Both the position numbers and the translations under genes were made by a program. The notes under the pieces are model-generated. The model had not been told where the DNA came from. It did no database searches and saw only the letters and a list, made by a program, of their open reading frames with translations. From Victivallaceae bacterium (GTDB lineage: Bacteria > Verrucomicrobiota > Lentisphaeria > Victivallales > Victivallaceae), in assembly GCA_021647315.1 (NCBI GenBank), contig JAKIUY010000007.1, forward strand, positions 19,651-83,650: a stretch of 64,000 nucleotides of DNA, given 5' to 3'. Positions 61,886-64,000 of the stretch are shown here, piece after piece. Position 1 is the first letter of the stretch; the number at the start of each line of letters is the position of its first letter.

Positions 61886-62800
61886 ATGACCATGAAGGAT
61901 CGTCAAATTCGTCTGTTTCATGAACTGATGTATCAGATTAGAGTAAAAGATGCAATGACCCGAACTGTCGATATCTTTCCCTCGAATGATACTTTCAGAA
62001 CAATCCAGCGGCAGATGAAGGACAAGCGTTATTCTGGCGTACCGATTGTTGACAACGGTCAGCTGGTTGGTCTGGTAACGATTGATGATATTGTCAGTGC
62101 ATTCGATTATGGCTACATTGATGAAGAGGTTGCGGAAAAAATGACCCATAATCCAGCAACTGTCCCGCAAAATTATTCAGTAATTGCCGCTTCTAATATT
62201 TTCAAGAAGCACCGTTATGGACGATTGCCGGTAGTGGCTGAACCGGAGAGCAAAGAACTTGTCGGGATTATTACTTACAGTGATATTCTATCTTATCTGC
62301 TGATGCGGGTAAATGAAATTGCGGAAGAGTTTGAAACATTGGAGCTACAGCGCACCTCTGGGGCACAACGTGGTCATGATAAGTTGCATTTTGACTTGGA
62401 ACACGATAATTTTGACCTGGCCGGACTGGCTTCGACCAATGTAAAAAAACGCCTTAAATCCTATGGTATTGATCCTAAAATTATTCGTCGCATCGCGGTA
62501 ATCTGTTACGAAGCTGAGATTAACGTCATCATTCATTCGTTGGGTGGTGTAATGGAACTGCAGATATTTCCTGATCAGGTGAAAATTGCGGTTGTTGATA
62601 AAGGTCCTGGAATCCCAGATGTTGATAAAGCACTTGAACCGGGGTTCACCACTGCCAGCGAGAAGATTCGGGCACTAGGTTTTGGCGCCGGACTTGGCCT
62701 GCCGAATATGCGGAACTATGCGGATGAATTCTGCATCAAATCATCAATGGCCACTGGAACTGAAATTAATGCCGTAGTCTATATCCCTGCCCAAAAATAG
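61886..62800 (+). CDS. CBS-pair / HATPase (anti-sigma serine kinase-like) regulatory protein
   Basis: 304 residues from the ATG at 61886 (MTMKDRQIRL), with GGAGA upstream. Two CBS domains (residues about 20-155: VKDAMTRTVDIFPSNDTFRTIQRQM..., GLVTIDDIVSAF, KMTHNPATVPQNYSVIAASNIF..., GIITYSDILSYLL) bind adenine nucleotides. The C-terminal GHKL-type ATPase domain has CYEAEINVIIHSLGG (N box), VVDKGPGIPDVDKAL (G1) and GFGAGLGLPNMRNYAD (G2), like SpoIIAB/RsbW kinases. Paired with a DRTGG protein, it is probably an energy- or redox-sensing regulator. Confidence 0.88.
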   Translation: MTMKDRQIRLFHELMYQIRVKDAMTRTVDIFPSNDTFRTIQRQMKDKRYSGVPIVDNGQLVGLVTIDDIVSAFDYGYIDEEVAEKMTHNPATVPQNYSVIAASNIFKKHRYGRLPVVAEPESKELVGIITYSDILSYLLMRVNEIAEEFETLELQRTSGAQRGHDKLHFDLEHDNFDLAGLASTNVKKRLKSYGIDPKIIRRIAVICYEAEINVIIHSLGGVMELQIFPDQVKIAVVDKGPGIPDVDKALEPGFTTASEKIRALGFGAGLGLPNMRNYADEFCIKSSMATGTEINAVVYIPAQK

Positions 62801-62835
62801 TTATAGCATGCACGGTAGTCTTTAATTGCTGATCC

Positions 62836-62856
62836 AAAATCTAAAATCTAAAATCT
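62836..62856. repeat. 7-bp tandem repeat (AAAATCT)x3 before prmC
   Basis: Three exact copies that occupy the place of a ribosome binding site, 11 bp before the prmC ATG. Confidence 0.85.
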
Positions 62857-62867
62857 AAAATTAATCT

Positions 62868-63707
62868 ATGACGACATTTGAATTATTAAAAAATATTCGG
62901 GATGATTTGACTGCTGGTAACATTGAATCCGCCGGGGCTGAAGCGGAAATTATTCTCGCTGAACTGCTCGACTCCACGCGACCTAATTTATTCATGCTTG
63001 CATCTGAACCGGTAACTGAAACGGTGCAGTATCAAGCTGAAACCATTGTCAAGCGCCGGATTGCCGGTGAACCGCTGCAATATATTCAGGGGAGGGCATA
63101 TTTTATGAATATCTGTCTGGAAGTAAGACCCGGAGTACTTATTCCACGCCCTGAAACGGAACTGCTGGTCGAACGCATCTGCCGTGATGCACCTGCTGGC
63201 GGAACGGTTTGCGATGTCGGAACAGGTAGCGGAGCAATCGCTTTGGCAATTGCATTTGAACGACCGGACTTGCAGGTTACCGGACTTGATATTAGTGACG
63301 CTGCATTGGAAATAGCCGAACGTAACCGCATAAATTGTAAGCTTGACAATGTAATTTTTCTCAAGAGTGATTTGCTGGCGGCATTAAATAACACTATCTT
63401 TGATTATATTGCCGCCAATCTACCTTATATAAGTCAGACGGAATATGATCGGCTGCCGGTTGAAGTTAAAAATCACGAACCGAGAAGTGCTCTGTTTGCC
63501 GAAGATAACGGCTTGGCAATTATTAAACGCGCTGCTCTGCAAATGGCACCGTTGATGAATGATTCGGGACAGGCAATTTTTGAAATCGGTGCAACGCAGG
63601 GTATTGGACTCAAAAATTTTCTGAATTCGACCGGTAGTTTCAAAAATATAAAAATCATCAAAGATCTCAATCAACTTAACCGCTTTGTCTATTGCATGAA
63701 ATCTTAA
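62868..63707 (+). CDS. prmC: Release factor glutamine methyltransferase
   Basis: 279 residues. Methylates the Gln of the GGQ motif in RF1/RF2. The helical N-terminal domain is followed by YIQGRAYFMNICLEVRPGVLIPRPETELLVE and the SAM-binding VCDVGTGSGAIALAIA. The catalytic NPPY motif reads NLPY (184-187), a Leu substitution at the second position; the side-chain contacts by Asn and Tyr are kept. No Shine-Dalgarno sequence is seen; an AT-rich repeat occupies that place. Confidence 0.92.
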   Translation: MTTFELLKNIRDDLTAGNIESAGAEAEIILAELLDSTRPNLFMLASEPVTETVQYQAETIVKRRIAGEPLQYIQGRAYFMNICLEVRPGVLIPRPETELLVERICRDAPAGGTVCDVGTGSGAIALAIAFERPDLQVTGLDISDAALEIAERNRINCKLDNVIFLKSDLLAALNNTIFDYIAANLPYISQTEYDRLPVEVKNHEPRSALFAEDNGLAIIKRAALQMAPLMNDSGQAIFEIGATQGIGLKNFLNSTGSFKNIKIIKDLNQLNRFVYCMKS

Positions 63708-63783
63708 ACTAGTGGGTAGCAGCATGACTGTTTTCGGAATATTGATTTTGGAAGAATTATAAAAATTTAAATATTGTGAGTCC

Positions 63784-64000
63784 TTAGTTGTGACAAACAG
63801 CAAAACTTAACCGTTTGAAACAGTACAGATATTCCCCGGTATCAGTCATGCCGCAGCTGAACTGCTTTTTCAACAGCTTTTCTTTGTCTTTAACAAAATG
63901 TGCCGCCACATTAAGAATAAACTCCTTGGATCCGATAATACCGCCGTCTGTCCAGTGCCGGGTGCGCCGCAGACACCGCAAAGGCATACTGACGCCCTTT
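63784..64000 (-). CDS. REP-associated tyrosine transposase-like protein, C-terminal part (5' end outside window)
   Basis: The visible 71 codons include MPLRCLRRTRHWTDGGIIGS, KEFILNVAAHFVKDKEKLLK and a C-terminus LYCFKRLSFAVCHN. RxRHWTDGGIIGSKEF is the conserved C-terminal phrase of IS200-like RAYT proteins (Y1 transposase superfamily), which mobilise REP palindromes. The catalytic His and Tyr motifs would lie beyond the right edge. The frame is open to the edge. Confidence 0.72.
   Translation of the reverse strand, partial: KGVSMPLRCLRRTRHWTDGGIIGSKEFILNVAAHFVKDKEKLLKKQFSCGMTDTGEYLYCFKRLSFAVCHN

Overview
The window is about 64 kb of bacterial chromosome with moderate to low GC. It suggests a member of Lentisphaerota or a close relative in the PVC group. 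The reasons are indirect: a TIGR04073-type exosortase-associated secreted protein, a URO-D-like enzyme next to an AraC regulator, a GntR/LacI hybrid regulator, several SGNH hydrolases and many short palindromic or text-like intergenic repeats. No rRNA, tRNA or CRISPR array was found, so the assignment is an inference.

Layout. 1-19 kb is mostly housekeeping: the 5' part of a CopG-type antitoxin gene, rnr, a YggU-like gene, ispH, an orphan OppF-type ATPase, a signal-peptidase-like gene and dprA, aroB, panB, an RND efflux pump with its adaptor, and guaA. 18.9-22.7 kb is an assimilatory sulfate module: CysH of the Fe-S (APS reductase) type, CysD, and a CysN that carries a degenerate C-terminal APS-kinase domain. 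22.9-37.9 kb is a sugar-catabolism island with three regulators (AraC, GntR/LacI, ROK). It holds two unusual NagB-like isomerases, an unusual RpiB-like isomerase, a two-subunit transketolase, a class II ketose-bisphosphate aldolase, an iron-dependent alcohol dehydrogenase, a TauE/SafE anion exporter, an EamA transporter and a TIM-barrel hydrolase. The gene set resembles a transketolase-type sulfosugar pathway, and the three isomerases lack usual sugar-phosphate motifs. This is the best candidate for an undescribed system.

38-41.5 kb holds two SGNH hydrolases and a carbamate kinase. The 3' end of the carbamate kinase gene is the insertion site of a 13.3-kb phage-derived element (41509-54803), bounded by 17-bp direct repeats with 11-bp inverted repeats next to or just inside them. 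The element has an integrase, a lysogeny-type control region, a truncated BRO antirepressor abutting a 1416-residue polyvalent protein, tail-fibre-like genes, a GH26-like depolymerase and a leucine-rich adhesin in cassettes sharing a 72-bp repeat, a possible lysis cassette, and five lipoproteins. No terminase, portal or capsid gene was seen.

54.8-64 kb returns to the chromosome: a fragment of a third SGNH hydrolase, an amidohydrolase, queF, a TIGR04073 protein, ychF, a DUF3524 glycosyltransferase related to queuosine-tRNA mannosyltransferase, a Dam-like gene remnant, rnd, a DRTGG / CBS-HATPase regulatory pair, prmC and the end of a REP-associated transposase gene. At least three families of dispersed palindromic repeats lie between genes throughout.
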